Assembly (NCBI RefSeq): GCF_016920785.2
Contig: NW_024609958.1
Location: 1 to 64,000, forward strand
Direction of reading: 5' to 3'
DNA from: Ixodes scapularis
Taxonomy: Eukaryota > Arthropoda > Arachnida > Ixodida > Ixodidae
Length of the DNA: 64,000 nt
The notes under the pieces were generated by a model. It was not told the DNA's origin. It worked only from the letters and a program-made list of their open reading frames with translations, and did not search any database. The translations under genes were made by a program, and so were the position numbers. Below, in pieces: positions 50,701 to 60,844 of the stretch (position 1 is its first letter; the number at the start of each line of letters is the position of its first letter).

Positions 50701-52845
50701 TAATAATAATAATACTAATGCTAATTTATGGGCATGTGTTTAGTGTTTAAAAGGTTTTACAGGTCCGTCAAAGCCTGTAATGGCTTGTGGGACTTGAGCC
50801 CCGCAATTGAATTAAATAAGCACACGATCATGACAGATAGTGATGACATTAATCATGAACAGCTAGTTAGAAAAAATGAAGAAGTCGCACTAATATCTAA
50901 ATTACACAAGATAAACTTGCGAAACCGCACACAACACATTGAAAGAAAGACGGCAAAAACAAGAAACAAATACACAAAAATGTCATCAAAACAAAAATTG
51001 TAAAAACAAAAAGAAAACTACGAAGTTTTGAACACTACAATTGTCACACTGGATTGAAAGCTTGTTTGTCTTGCTGAGAGAAAGTTTTAGTAGGCATAGC
51101 ACAACTTAGCATAGCAGAAAACTTGCTGCAACCGCAACAAGCACGACACACGTCAGATACAAAAAAGATGTACCATCCAAACATTCATAGCCGAAGTAGT
51201 TGAGCAACAGTTACAAAAGCAAAGAAATTTAGCGCAATGTTCGCAGACCTTCCTCTAGCTGTCTTTTGGAGTCCAGCCCAAGAAACGACTCTCGAAGTCT
51301 ATTAAAAATGTCCGGAACATAAAAATAAACCGCATTCTCTTTCCATATTTGGTGTCCACTCGAGGTATTGAAAGACGCTCGCCGTTGCTTCGCGAGCGCT
51401 GAACAATGCGATCGATTTTAAAAGAGCTAGCCTAATAGTGTTTCGTTATCACATATCTTTCAAAAAGGGCAGAAAAACGCGGGAGATCTAACCACCGGAA
51501 TAAATCCTCGTTTCGTGCATCCTCGGTGGTGTACGCAACTTGACGTAAAATTCAATAAAAAACAGTGAGTGGCCATGCGAGCTGGTAGATGTTGATCATG
51601 ATGTAGAAAACCCGAGACTGTGGTAAAAGCAGGGAAACTTGGTCGAAGAAGAAAGACAGGGGAAAAAAACGTCTCAAACTCAGCCACTGCGTTTATTTCC
51701 TCACTGTCGTATATCACAAGGTCAACCTTTGTTATCTACGCACTCCTACCCACACTGGTCTTCACCTAGACCGTAAACGGTGACCTCAATCCCCAACTTA
51801 AAGCTTAGGACCTTGAACAAATCAAACACAGCAAAACAAACACACGGAACCCCTTCCTTTCCTGCCGGAGTCTGGAAAGGCTCTGCTTTATCTAAACGAG
51901 AACTGCTATGACTTCCAAATGAACCTCTGCCCGCAAAAGGACTCATTGCACGTTCAATTACAACTATATATATATATAAAAAAGAAGAAACTTTTAGATT
52001 TTAAGAAACTTTTTGGAACTACGTCCGAGTTGCATCGAAGCATGGCTGATACAACTACCGATGGATTTGATACGAACTGTCTCTCTTATGAGCCTCTTGG
52101 TGTTGTTGCGCTCTTTGTGAATAATGTCAGTTTGCGACCAATGTGCCGTACAATCGTTACATGACGGTGCTGTCGCTCACTGGGGTCGAAGCACCAGGCT
52201 CCAAGGGGGCAGCCCAGTCAAAACAGAAGGCTGTGGCCTTCGAAGTACCGAGGCCCACGGCTTAGAATGAGACACCGCCGACACCCGGTGTGTCACCCTC
52301 TCGACGTCGTCATCTTTCTGATTTTTTTTTTCTTTCAGCCAGTTTTAGCTGATACGCTGTTCTAGCAAGCAGGCCAAGAGCAAACTGTCACCCAGACGCC
52401 GAGATAAAACGCTTCTATTTCACGCTTTAAATGTCCTTTCAAATATCCTGACGTCGCGGTAAGCTGATTAGTCGAGGCTATGTCCCACATTTAGTTTACG
52501 CTTCAACCGCGGGAGGAGTATTCGGCGCTGGCGGCGGCCTTTGCTGCCGCCCATTGGCCAAACTCTTCCAATATACGGCTCTGATCGGCATGTGGCCGCT
52601 CATTCTGTCTGTAACTTAAGAAAGTGAACGCCGTTTTTTTTTTTTGTTTTTTTTTGTTTTTTTCTAATTTTGCGGTGACTGTGATACGAGATATAATCTA
52701 GCCCATGTTTCGTAGGTTGTGAACGTCAAAGATAAATGCTGCATGTTATTTAGTGAAAGCCCATAAATAGTGACACGGCACCTTTATTACAATAGTAAAG
52801 AGGAAAAAAGTGAAAGCCGTTTACCACTCCCTGTAACACCGAATT
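50701..52845. other. Intronic, no supported gene
   Basis: ORF 50728-51003 is Lys/Asn-rich with no domain. A short ORF from the ATG at 52042 (MADTTTDGFDTNC) has no recognised match. T-rich tract at 52635-52665. Confidence 0.45.
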
Positions 52846-53544
52846 AGAGCGCAGCTCTTGAGGAGGAGGACGGAAGGGTACTGGGGGTGAAGTGACGTGG
52901 GGAGGGGGGTCACGTGACCTTGGGGGTCACGTGACCTTGGGGGGTCACGTGACGATGCCGATGATGTCATCAGTGACGTCACTGATGACGTCATCCGTGA
53001 TGATGACGATGACAATGTGGATGCCGGTGACGTCATGAGTGACGTCACTGATGACGTCATCAGTGATGATGACGATGCGGATGCCGGTGAGGCATCGTCA
53101 TCGTCACTGATGACGTCATTAGTGACGTCATCAGTGACGATGACGATGCGGACTCCGATGACGTAATCCGTGATGATGACGATGACGATGCGGATGCCGG
53201 TGACGTCATCAGTGACGTAACTGATGACGTCATCAGTGATGACGATGACGGTGCGGATGCCGGTGAGGTCATCAGTGACGTCACTCATGACGTCATCAGT
53301 GATGATGACGATGACGATGTGGATGCCGGTGACGTCATCGGGGAGGTCACGTGACCCTGGGGGTGGTCACGTGACTTTGGGTGTCACGTGACCTTGGGGG
53401 TCACATGACCCTGGGGGAGGGGTCACGTGACCTTGGGGTGACCTTGGGGGGTCGCGTGACCTTGGGGTGACCTTGGTTACGCCGACGCCGACGGCGACGC
53501 CGACGCCGCTCAAGCCGGGAACGGGCCCCTAAGAGCTGCGCTCT
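52846..53544. mobile_element. Palindrome-rich element type P, copy 2
   Basis: Same AGAGCGCAGCTCTT inverted termini as 26188-31370, same right-end GGGCCC and GCCGACGGCGACGCC. The interior has GGTCACGTGACCTTGGG arrays on both sides (52900-52955 and 53338-53475). Between them is a 380-bp array of GATGACGTCATC, GTGACGTCACTGATGACGTC and ATGATGACGATG units, i.e. TGACGTCA palindromes. 699 bp. Confidence 0.8.
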
Positions 53545-53654
53545 AAAAGTATCTATTTTGGTGCAAGTAGTGAAACGAAGTCTCCACCCAGCTACCCCAA
53601 TCTGATTTGAAAACAAAAATTAAAGACGTTTGTCAAAATCAGTAATTCGAAACT

Positions 53655-54173
53655 AGAGCGCAGCTCTTGAGGAGGAGGACCGGAGGGTAGGGAGGGGAGG
53701 CTACGCCACTCCTCCCCCCCTCCTCCTCTCCTCCTGCCACTGAACTTGTTGATGGGTGACGTGACACATAGTCTTGACTATATTTTTGTCCGCTAAATTT
53801 AGCGGGGAAACTGAATTGGTGTTGAGGTAACGTGACGTCAATTTGCCCGCTAAATTTGCCGGATAAATATTCCCGCTAGATTTAGCCGCCAAATTTTATC
53901 CCTAAATTTGGCGGAACAATTTCCCCACTAACTTTAGTGGGACAATTTCCCCGCTAAATTAAAGGAAACGTTTACCGCTAAACTTAGCGGAAAAATTTAA
54001 ACGCTAAATTTAGCGGGAAATTTTTCCCGCTCAGTAAAATCGAAAAATTTCCCCGCGAAGCAAGGCGGGAAAATTTCCCCGCTAACTTTAGCGGGGAAAC
54101 GTCCCATAATGCAACGCGCGCGGTTAGGCCGACGCCGCTCAACCCGGAAACGAGCGCCTAACAGCTGCGCTCT
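53655..54173. mobile_element. Palindrome-rich element type P, copy 3
   Basis: Termini AGAGCGCAGCTCTTGAGG and ...AGCTGCGCTCT as in copies 1 and 2. Here the internal array is GCTAAATTTAGCGGGGAAA-type palindromes (53790-54105), at least ten units, with one CACGTGACGTCA-like spacer left of it. 519 bp. Exon 5 starts 173 bp later. Confidence 0.75.
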
Positions 54174-54346
54174 CAAAGTACATATTAGCGCCTCTTTCGG
54201 GGTTGACCTTTTATCATGCGCGTTTCATTACACAAGAATTACTGTGAAATAAAAAAAAAAAAACGACTACTCTCAAACGAAGTTGTTCGAACGCTGATAT
54301 TTGTGTTCTACTTGTTATAAAATCAGAATTGCATTCTCTTTCTCAG

Positions 54347-54403
54347 AATCCCTGCACCGAAGAAGAGCTCAAGCACCTCCAAAAGTGGGCTAAGGACTTG
54401 TAA
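54347..54403 (+). CDS. Exon 5: last cysteine, C-terminal helix and stop
   Basis: The acceptor is TCTTTCTCAG (to 54346). Eighteen codons, NPCTEEELKHLQKWAKDL, then TAA at 54401. Phase 0 entry matches exon 4. The segment contributes the sixth cysteine and an amphipathic Glu/Lys/Leu/Trp helix. AATAAA at 54425-54430 is correctly placed for cleavage near 54450. It starts only about 170 bp after a palindrome-rich repeat (53655-54173). Confidence 0.75.
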   Translation, partial: NPCTEEELKHLQKWAKDL

Positions 54404-54424
54404 AACAAGAAGGAAAAAAAAAAA

Positions 54425-54430
54425 AATAAA
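54425..54430 (+). terminator. AATAAA polyadenylation signal
   Basis: Canonical hexamer 22 bases after the stop codon of exon 5. Cleavage is expected about 15-25 bases downstream. Confidence 0.65.
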
Positions 54431-54626
54431 GGATAATTGTGCAATGCCTAACAAGGGAAGGGACTTTTTTTTTACGGCGACTGCGATAAATAAAGCATTA
54501 TCATGTGCGTTTCATCCGAATCTATCATTTATAAAAAAAACTACAAAAAAAACGCATATCTTCTTTTTTGTTTTTCACGTTGTGATGTTTATAACTACAA
54601 GCTGGGGCTGTAACGCGGCATGCGCT

Positions 54627-55590
54627 ACCCTTAGTGAAAAGTCGTTCAAAATCAGCATACTGAATGTATACCAATGGTGAACTTAGGGTATGTACTGAAA
54701 TCGTACTCGTTTCGCACTTTTATGAAACAAAATAGTGTACCTTTAGTACACCCCAAGTACATATGTAGTATACCATAAGTGCACCTCGAGTGTACTTTTA
54801 GTGTACTCTAGGTGCACGTTTAGTACACTAAATCTATGCGTTTAGTGTACTAAATGTACACTACCAGTATATATATGCGGAGTGTCCCAGATAACTAGCA
54901 CTAAGCTTTAAAAAAGAAAAACAAAAAAAAACGGGGCGTTCTGCGGGAGTGAAATCAACTGTACGTTGTTAGCAAGTTTCTTGCGAAAGTGCACGAAATT
55001 GTTTTAGTGCGCCTAATTATTTAATAAAGACTAGCAAGCTAACTTTGGAAATCTTCATAGGAAAAAAGGAGCATGCAAAGTGCGCCTTGTTGAAAATAGT
55101 TTAATTGGGTGTTTCTTAATGCGCTCTACAACTTTCCATTTCCCACCTCGGCTTTTAAACGAAGATTTCCAAAGTTAGCTCGCTAGTCTTTATTAAATAA
55201 CTAGGCGCACTAAAACAATCTCGTGCACTTTCGCAAGAAACTTGCTAACCGCGTACAGTGAATTTCACTCCCGCAGAACGCCCCGTTTTTTTTTTTTGTT
55301 TTTTTTTTAATGTTTGGTACAATTTATCTGGGACACCCCTGTATATGTACCGGTAGTGTACATTTAGTACACTAAAAGCATACATGTAGTGTACTAAATG
55401 TGCACTTATATGATGCTAGATGTATACTCGAGTTGCACTTATGGTATACTACATATGTACTTGGGGTGTACTAAAGGTATACTATTTTGTTTCATTAAAG
55501 TGTGAAACTAGTACGATTTCAGTACATACCCTAAGTTCACTATTAGTATACTTTCAGTATACTGATTTTGAACGACTTTTCGCTAAGGGC
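54627..55590. mobile_element. Inverted-repeat element of GTACACT-rich sequence, split by a MITE
   Basis: CCCTTAGTGAAAAGTCGTTC (54627) pairs with GAACGACTTTTCGCTAAGGG (to 55590). Inward the arms remain complementary through GAACTTAGGGTATGTACTGA, AGTGTACCTTTAGTACACC and AGTACACTAAA repeats. The centre is occupied by the nested MITE at 54876-55341. No certain TSD. Confidence 0.75.
54876..55341. mobile_element. Foldback MITE nested in the previous element (TA TSD)
   Basis: The ends GGAGTGTCCCAGATAA and (reversed right) GGGGTGTCCCAGATAA are bounded by TA. Arms continue through CGGGGCGTTCTGCGGGAGTG, AAGTTTCTTGCGAAAGTGCA and TTAATAAAGACTAGC, about 180 bp each, with diverged poly-A/T stretches. GTGTCCCA-type ends and TA targets fit Tc1/mariner-derived MITEs. 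Confidence 0.8.
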
Positions 55591-56233
55591 ACCCATGCAA
55601 AACGGATGCGCTTTTGCCCACACCACCCGGCTCCGGCGCGATCGCAGCGCCGCCGCAGCTCCGTGACCTTCAAACTAGCGTGTTGGTCTATATGGTTCTT
55701 GTATGTTCTTACATATCTTGTATGATTCATATGTGTTCATTGAACACAAGAAATTTCGTATACAAATGGCCTTTTTCGATAGGGAGATGTCCGGTCCAAA
55801 GTCAGCCGCGTTGAAAAGCACGTATCCGATCAAGCGCAGGCTTGGGGGCTTTGGTGACTTGCAAGACGGGCCGCTCACGGGGCTGCCGTTTAAACACGGC
55901 TAGGATTACCAACCCGAAGCAGGCGACCCAGGAGATCTGCGAAGGAGCGTGTTCTTTAGAAAAAGTGTCCACTGCCGTCGCAGCTACCAAGTCATCTCAA
56001 GCATTTCATGATTTAATTAGTGCCAAAATTCGCAAAGAATCTTACTGATGCCATAACAAGAAAAGTGACGGAACGTCTCAACCGCAGGTCAAACTTCTCT
56101 TGCATAGTGGCCACAATACAGGTACGGCAGGTACCTCAGGAAAGGCGACAGCGAAGCTCAAAGCGGTGCGCGGATCAGACGTATAGCCCCTTTCAGGCAA
56201 CATTTCATGGGCGCCGCCATCTTGACGTCACGT
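55591..56233. other. Intergenic after exon 5, dispersed repeat at 56104-56190
   Basis: No gene. 56104-56190 (GGAAAGGCGACAGCGAAGCTC, CGGATCAGACGTATAG) recurs in inverted orientation at about 63100-63175. Confidence 0.5.
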
Positions 56234-57568
56234 GACCCTGCCGCCATAGCCGCCCTTCAGTTTCTCGCCCGTCCTTCGCGTTTTGTGCTGCACTGGCCAC
56301 TACCGGAGCTTTGTTTTCGCGTTCTTTTACGTCCGCGTTGAAATCATGTGTTTTCTTTGGGTCTTTTCAATATTTCGGGCTTTCATTTACTCATCTGATA
56401 TCAATATTTAAACATAACTCTTGTATTTTCTTATTTATGAAATGGAATCGGACAGCGAATGCATCGACGATACAAGATTATAGCTTCAGAGACCATGTAA
56501 GTAAATCCCATTCTAACGTTTTTGTCGCTCATAAAGGGCAGTCAACACCATTGCGACATATGCAAGTTTCAACTAACGCAGTAAGGCAATCCAGTCGTGC
56601 TTCTCGCTGCATGTGCGCGCTCGTTTCCGTAAAGCCGACCCGGATGTAAGCGATTTAGCGTGCGATGAGAAGAGCGACGGCGACAACGACTAGAGTCAGC
56701 GACGAAGATTTCTCACTGTCGCCTGTTGCATCACTCGGTTTTTTGGGATTTCTAGAAAACGTCGCTCACCGTCTTGGTCGCTTGCTCCCGTCGCTTCCGT
56801 GCGGTTTGCCTCATCGCCCGACTGCCCGAGCGACAGCGAAGCGGGTCACCGTCGCTTGTCTCGTTGCTCGCCGAATCGCTTGCATGCGGTTTATAGTTAA
56901 TATCGAGGCGCCAATGGTTCAATGGTGTGTGCATGAAAATTAGTTGAGTATAAACCGCATGTAAGCTATTTGTCGAGCGACCAGATAAGCGACGGCGACC
57001 CGCTTCGCTGTCGCTCAGTCAGTCGCGCGACGAGGCAAACCGCATGGAAGCGACGGAGCAAGCGACCAAGACGGTGAGCGACGTTTTCTAGAAATCCCAA
57101 AACCGAGGGATGCGACGGGCGACAGTGAGAAATCTCCGTCGCTCGTCTCGTCGCACGCTAAATCGCTTATATGGCGAGTCGGCTTTACGGAAACGAGCGC
57201 GCTCATGCAGCGAGAAGCCTTACTACGTCAGTTGCAATTTACATATGTCGCAATAGTGTTGACTGCCCTTTATTAGCGACAAAAACGTAAGAATGGAATG
57301 AACCTACATGGTCATTGAAGCCTCATAATCTTGTATCGTCGACCCATTGGCTGTCCGATTCCAGAACATAAATAAGAAAATGCAAGAGCTATGTCGAAAT
57401 ATAAAGATCAAATGATTAAATGAAAGTGCGAGATATCGAAAAGACCTAAAGAAAATCCAAGATTTCAACGCGCAATGTAAAAGAACACGAAAACGAAGCT
57501 CCGGCAGTGGCCTGTGCAGCACACAACGCGGAGCAACGGCGAGAAACTGAAGGTCGGCTATGGCGGCC
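56234..57568. repeat. Long inverted repeat, ~650-bp arms
   Basis: GCCGCCATAGCCGCCCTTCA (left) pairs with the right arm ending near 57568. Arms stay complementary over most of their length: GGCCACTACCGGAGC, CGTAAAGCCGAC, TTTCTAGAAAACGTCGCTCA, GTCGCTTGCTCCCGTCGCTT and CATGCGGTTTATA. The loop is only ~40-60 bp around 56920-56970. The inner half is dense in GTCGC/GCGAC. No ORF of note; the 92-codon ORFs are symmetric shadows. Confidence 0.75.
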
Positions 57569-57575
57569 GGGAAAG

Positions 57576-58120
57576 CTAGGGAGGCTCAAGTGAGGGTGGG
57601 TGCAACTGCTAGATCGGCGATCACGGGACATGGACGCCATTTAATTGCTAAATTTTGCTGGGAGTCTATGGGGCAAAGGGTCGTTTTCTTTCCTAACTCG
57701 GGTCATAAAAGCCCATTAAGGTGCTTGAATAATCTACACAAGGTATAAATGATTACTTTTCCATAGCCACCAGTTTTGTTGCGATAGGTTAAGTATTTTT
57801 TTAACGCGAAAGATGGTAAATTCCGCCATCTTGAACGTTGCTGCTTGTCTGGCAACTTTGCTTTCTCCGCTCGACGTTTGCAATTCTCGGAGCGAGAAGG
57901 AAGCGAGAGAGGCTGCGCCAAGGCGCTCGTTGCTTGCAATGGGAAGCGAGAGGAGGAAAGGCGCATGGAGCAACAGAGTTGCAACAGAGCGGGCGCCTGC
58001 TCTCGTGCAGGCAACACTGGCGCATACCCTTTCTCGAATCCTCTCCCTCAGGCGCCGCCATTAAATTGCAAACGCTCTCCAGGTTTTGAGTTGCGCCCAC
58101 CCTCACTACAGCCTCCCTAG
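57576..58120. mobile_element. MITE with CTAGGGAGGCT termini
   Basis: CTAGGGAGGCTCAAGTGAGG (57576) and its diverged complement ending at 58120 are inverted over ~30 bp. GGAAAG lies on both sides (57570-57575 and 58121-58126), an apparent 6-bp duplication. It inserted directly beside the long inverted repeat. 545 bp, non-coding; overlapping ORFs up to 104 codons lack domains. Confidence 0.65.
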
Positions 58121-58484
58121 GGAAAGCGCGCGAAGGGCGCGCCGACTGGTGGCAGCTCGAGTAACTGACTCGCTGAAAGCGTCTGTAGAGTTACAGCGAC
58201 GAGAAACTCCTACCCTAAAATGCTCACAATCCACCGTTTCCGGAATAAGCGCCCTTCCCTCCAATGTTTAACATTCAAAAAATAGACAAAAAAAAACACA
58301 TACAGATTGTCGACCTAAGGAGTGCCCATTCCCAGTTTTACATGATTATTTCCTAATATTGAGTGTGTGCTTGCTCGATATATAAGAATAATAATAATAA
58401 AAAAAGAAACAGAATGTGCGCGGCACAGATTTTGCATAGAAAGGTATTGAGGCCCGTGCGGACCTCTTCGGCAGGAAGAATATA

Positions 58485-60842
58485 CCGGGCGTTTGTGAGA
58501 AATCCGAACCCGGCTTTTTGCACTGCAAAAATAAACGAAGCATTGCGGGGAGCTCCAACTCTGTCAAAAAATAGTCTCAGCCGTTCGAGCAAGATTCCGT
58601 AATGCCAACATTTACCATTACCGGAATAAAAAGTTGGAGGTAAAAAACTGTTTTCGCCTCTGACATCACGCCGTCCGTGAGAAGCAGCAGACGAAATGCC
58701 TCTGTTTCCGACCGCATCTCGCAGATGGCGCCACTTGTCAGAAGCTTCCCGCGCTCCTCCCGCGTGTCTAATCCGAACGACTGGCGGCAAAGTTAAAATA
58801 CCTGACAAAAGTATCCTAGCCTTGCCCATAACTTTGTCGGTTAATTATAGAAGGAAAGAAAACTAAATGAAATATCTGGAATTGTATCTCACTTGGTTTA
58901 TTTATGAAAAGGTTTCCACACAAATACCGAAGCAGACGTCGTCTGCTTCTGTCTTCACGAACGCCGACAGTCATCTACGCGCACCTGCCTTGAGTGCTCA
59001 TATTCATGCATTTTTTTTTTATTTTTTTATTACCAATTGGTGTTCCTTATGCGGCAATTAACGCGCAAACCACGAAATCAGGTCGTACTTTCGTACACCG
59101 AACTGAGGAGTTTAAAAATGGTCAAGCACAAGTTTTTTTTCGGATTAGAGCTTACGGCCACCTTCGAAAATGGTGATCTGGATGTTGGCCCGGCGCTTCG
59201 CAGAAGAATATAGCGTCAAGAACAAAACGCACGCCTTCCATGTCCCACCTCAAAAGAAACAGCTCGGCTTCGCCATCGCGGGGGCCTTCGAGGCAGATCC
59301 CCGCTTGTCTCTGCGAAGAGCCGCGCGTTTGTTCGAAGTATCCACGCACACCGTGCGCAAAGCTATCGGCGAGATTCGCCCGTACAAGCTTGGCCTGATC
59401 CATGAGTTGTTGCCCGGAGACTACGAGATGCGTCTCGACTTCTGCCGAGACGAGCTCTCAGGATTGCACAAGATCCATCGCATCTGCAGTTTATGTTGTT
59501 TAGTGATGAGATAATATTTCACCTGGACGGGCAGGTGAACACACAGAACTGCCACTATTTGAGTTTGACAAATCCGCACAGGACGCTCGAGAAAGCTTCG
59601 CAGTCGCCGAAGCTAACAGTCTGGTGCGGAATCGGGAGAGTTCTTTCCCGAGTTGGAAGCACTGCACATGCAACGGAACGTATGAATTTTTATGCAGGGT
59701 GGTGCGCCACCCCACTGGCCGACGAGTGTAAGGCACTGGAAGGACAACACCTTCCCAGGACGCTGAATGGGCCGGAAATCGCTGAACGTGCCGGGGCCAG
59801 ACCTCACGATATGCGAATTTTTCGTTTGGGGGTTTATGAAGCCCCAGGGGTACAAGGGCCGCATCCCCACACTCGATGCCTTAAAGCAGCGCATCCAGGC
59901 AGCCTTCGCTCTCATCACGGATGAGATGCGAGCCGCTGCATTCGGAAAGTACGTGACCAGGCTTGGCCTCTCTACTTGGCGCCTAGGAGACCACGTCGAA
60001 GTCCTGGTTCCAACCGAATTAGAGTCTTAGTGCCCTGCCTTAAACTGACCTGACAACAGTCTAAGGAGCGAACTCACACCTCCCCGTCAAATGTACGGTT
60101 TATTTAATTTAGTACCCTGACAATGGCCCGTTTTAGGGCTGCCAAATGCTTTCGTCATTGGGCCTGGTCACTCTTGACGCGCCTGCTCTCCCGTGTCTCT
60201 GAATGCCCATGCAAATTAGATTCTTTGTATGTGCACTTTTCTCTGCTCAGATATCGCTCGCTTTATTACCTTTGTCTTATACAGTCCGATGTCGCACACA
60301 ATGTTACACCTGTAAATCAGGGAAAGCTCACGTCACAACAACGAAAATGCAGAGCCAGCTAGTGATGCAACAAAACATCTTTAGTCACGATAAGCAAAAG
60401 CCTTATACAAATAAACAACTTAGCGAGCCTAACCTGAGTTTCAAAAGACAGTCCACTAACAACCTGGAATTGTACCCAAACCGACCGGAGCACGTGAGAA
60501 ACGGTGTGGCGGTCCTGTGCCGCAAACCGCCCAGATCGAAACCGTAACTAACCAAAAACCCTTGGCCGATTGATGCGCCCTCTGTGAGTTGCGGTCGGAA
60601 ACAGAGGCATTTCGTCTGCTGTTTCTTGCGGACGGCGTCCTCTCATAGGCGAAAACAGTTTTTTACTTCTAACGTTTTATTCCGGTAATGGTAAGTGCTA
60701 ACATTTTGGCATCGTGGTCGAATAACTGGGGCTACCTTTTTGAAGGAGTTGGAGCTCCTACCAGCAATGTCTAGTTGTGTTTTTTTTTTTTTTTTTTTTT
60801 GCGGTGCGAAAAGCCGGGTTCTGATTTCTCACAAACACCCAG
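58485..60842 (+). mobile_element. Mariner-like element with ~260-bp TIRs
   Basis: CCGGGCGTTTGTGAGAAATC (58485) and (reversed right) CTGGGTGTTTGTGAGAAATC are terminal repeats that continue through AACCCGGCTTTT, GGAGCTCCAACTC, TTACCATTACCGGAATAAAA and AACAGTTTTT... to about 58745 and 60580. TA on both sides (58483-58484 and 60843-60844). An internal plus-strand transposase remnant (59170-60030) belongs to the Tc1/mariner superfamily. A T-run of 22 in the right arm and other indels show age. Confidence 0.8.
59170..60030 (+). pseudogene. Tc1/mariner-superfamily transposase, inactivated
   Basis: N-terminal helix-turn-helix region (LSLRRAARLFEVSTHTVRKAI, then RPYKLGLIHELLPGDYEMRLDFC) is followed after a frameshift near 59480 by FSDEIIFHLDGQVNTQNC (first catalytic Asp) and KLTVWCGIG. 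The second catalytic block reads QGGAPPH where the family has Q-x-D-G-x-x-x-H, so its Asp is lost. A TGA at 59764 replaces the Trp expected before IGRKSLN. The frame then gives DLTICEFFVWGFMK (third acidic position) and YKGRIPTLDALKQRI. About 280 residues remain of the usual ~340. It is dead through a frameshift, a stop and a missing catalytic residue. Such transposases bind the TIRs and cut at TA. Confidence 0.85.
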
Positions 60843-60844
60843 TA

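Larger units (their letters stand above)
17183..54450 (+). other. Transcription unit: five-exon gene for a 93-residue cysteine-rich secreted peptide
   Basis: Inferred exons: 17183-17229 (5' UTR), 24149-24247, 31884-31960, 47807-47902 and 54347 to about 54450. All junctions are GT-AG, and four donors read GTAAG(T). Phases agree: the signal exon ends one base into a codon, the next exon supplies two bases, and the remaining junctions are phase 0. The result is one 93-residue ORF with six cysteines, at positions 25, 37, 53, 57, 69 and 78, allowing three disulfides. There is a sequon NGT at 71 and a charged C-terminal helix. Introns of about 6.9, 7.6, 15.8 and 6.4 kb are filled with transposons. 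Cysteine spacing and the tail recall short cysteine-rich secreted salivary families of Ixodes, but the exact family is not established. Role at the feeding site is inference only. Confidence 0.7.

Noticed and set aside
52900..53475. CRISPR-like array
   Set aside because: Repeats are short palindromes with no unique spacers of constant length, in eukaryotic DNA; it is a palindromic minisatellite.
57703..58106. Several 79-104-codon ORFs on both strands
   Set aside because: All lie within the CTAGGGAGGCT MITE; no domain and multiple overlapping frames.
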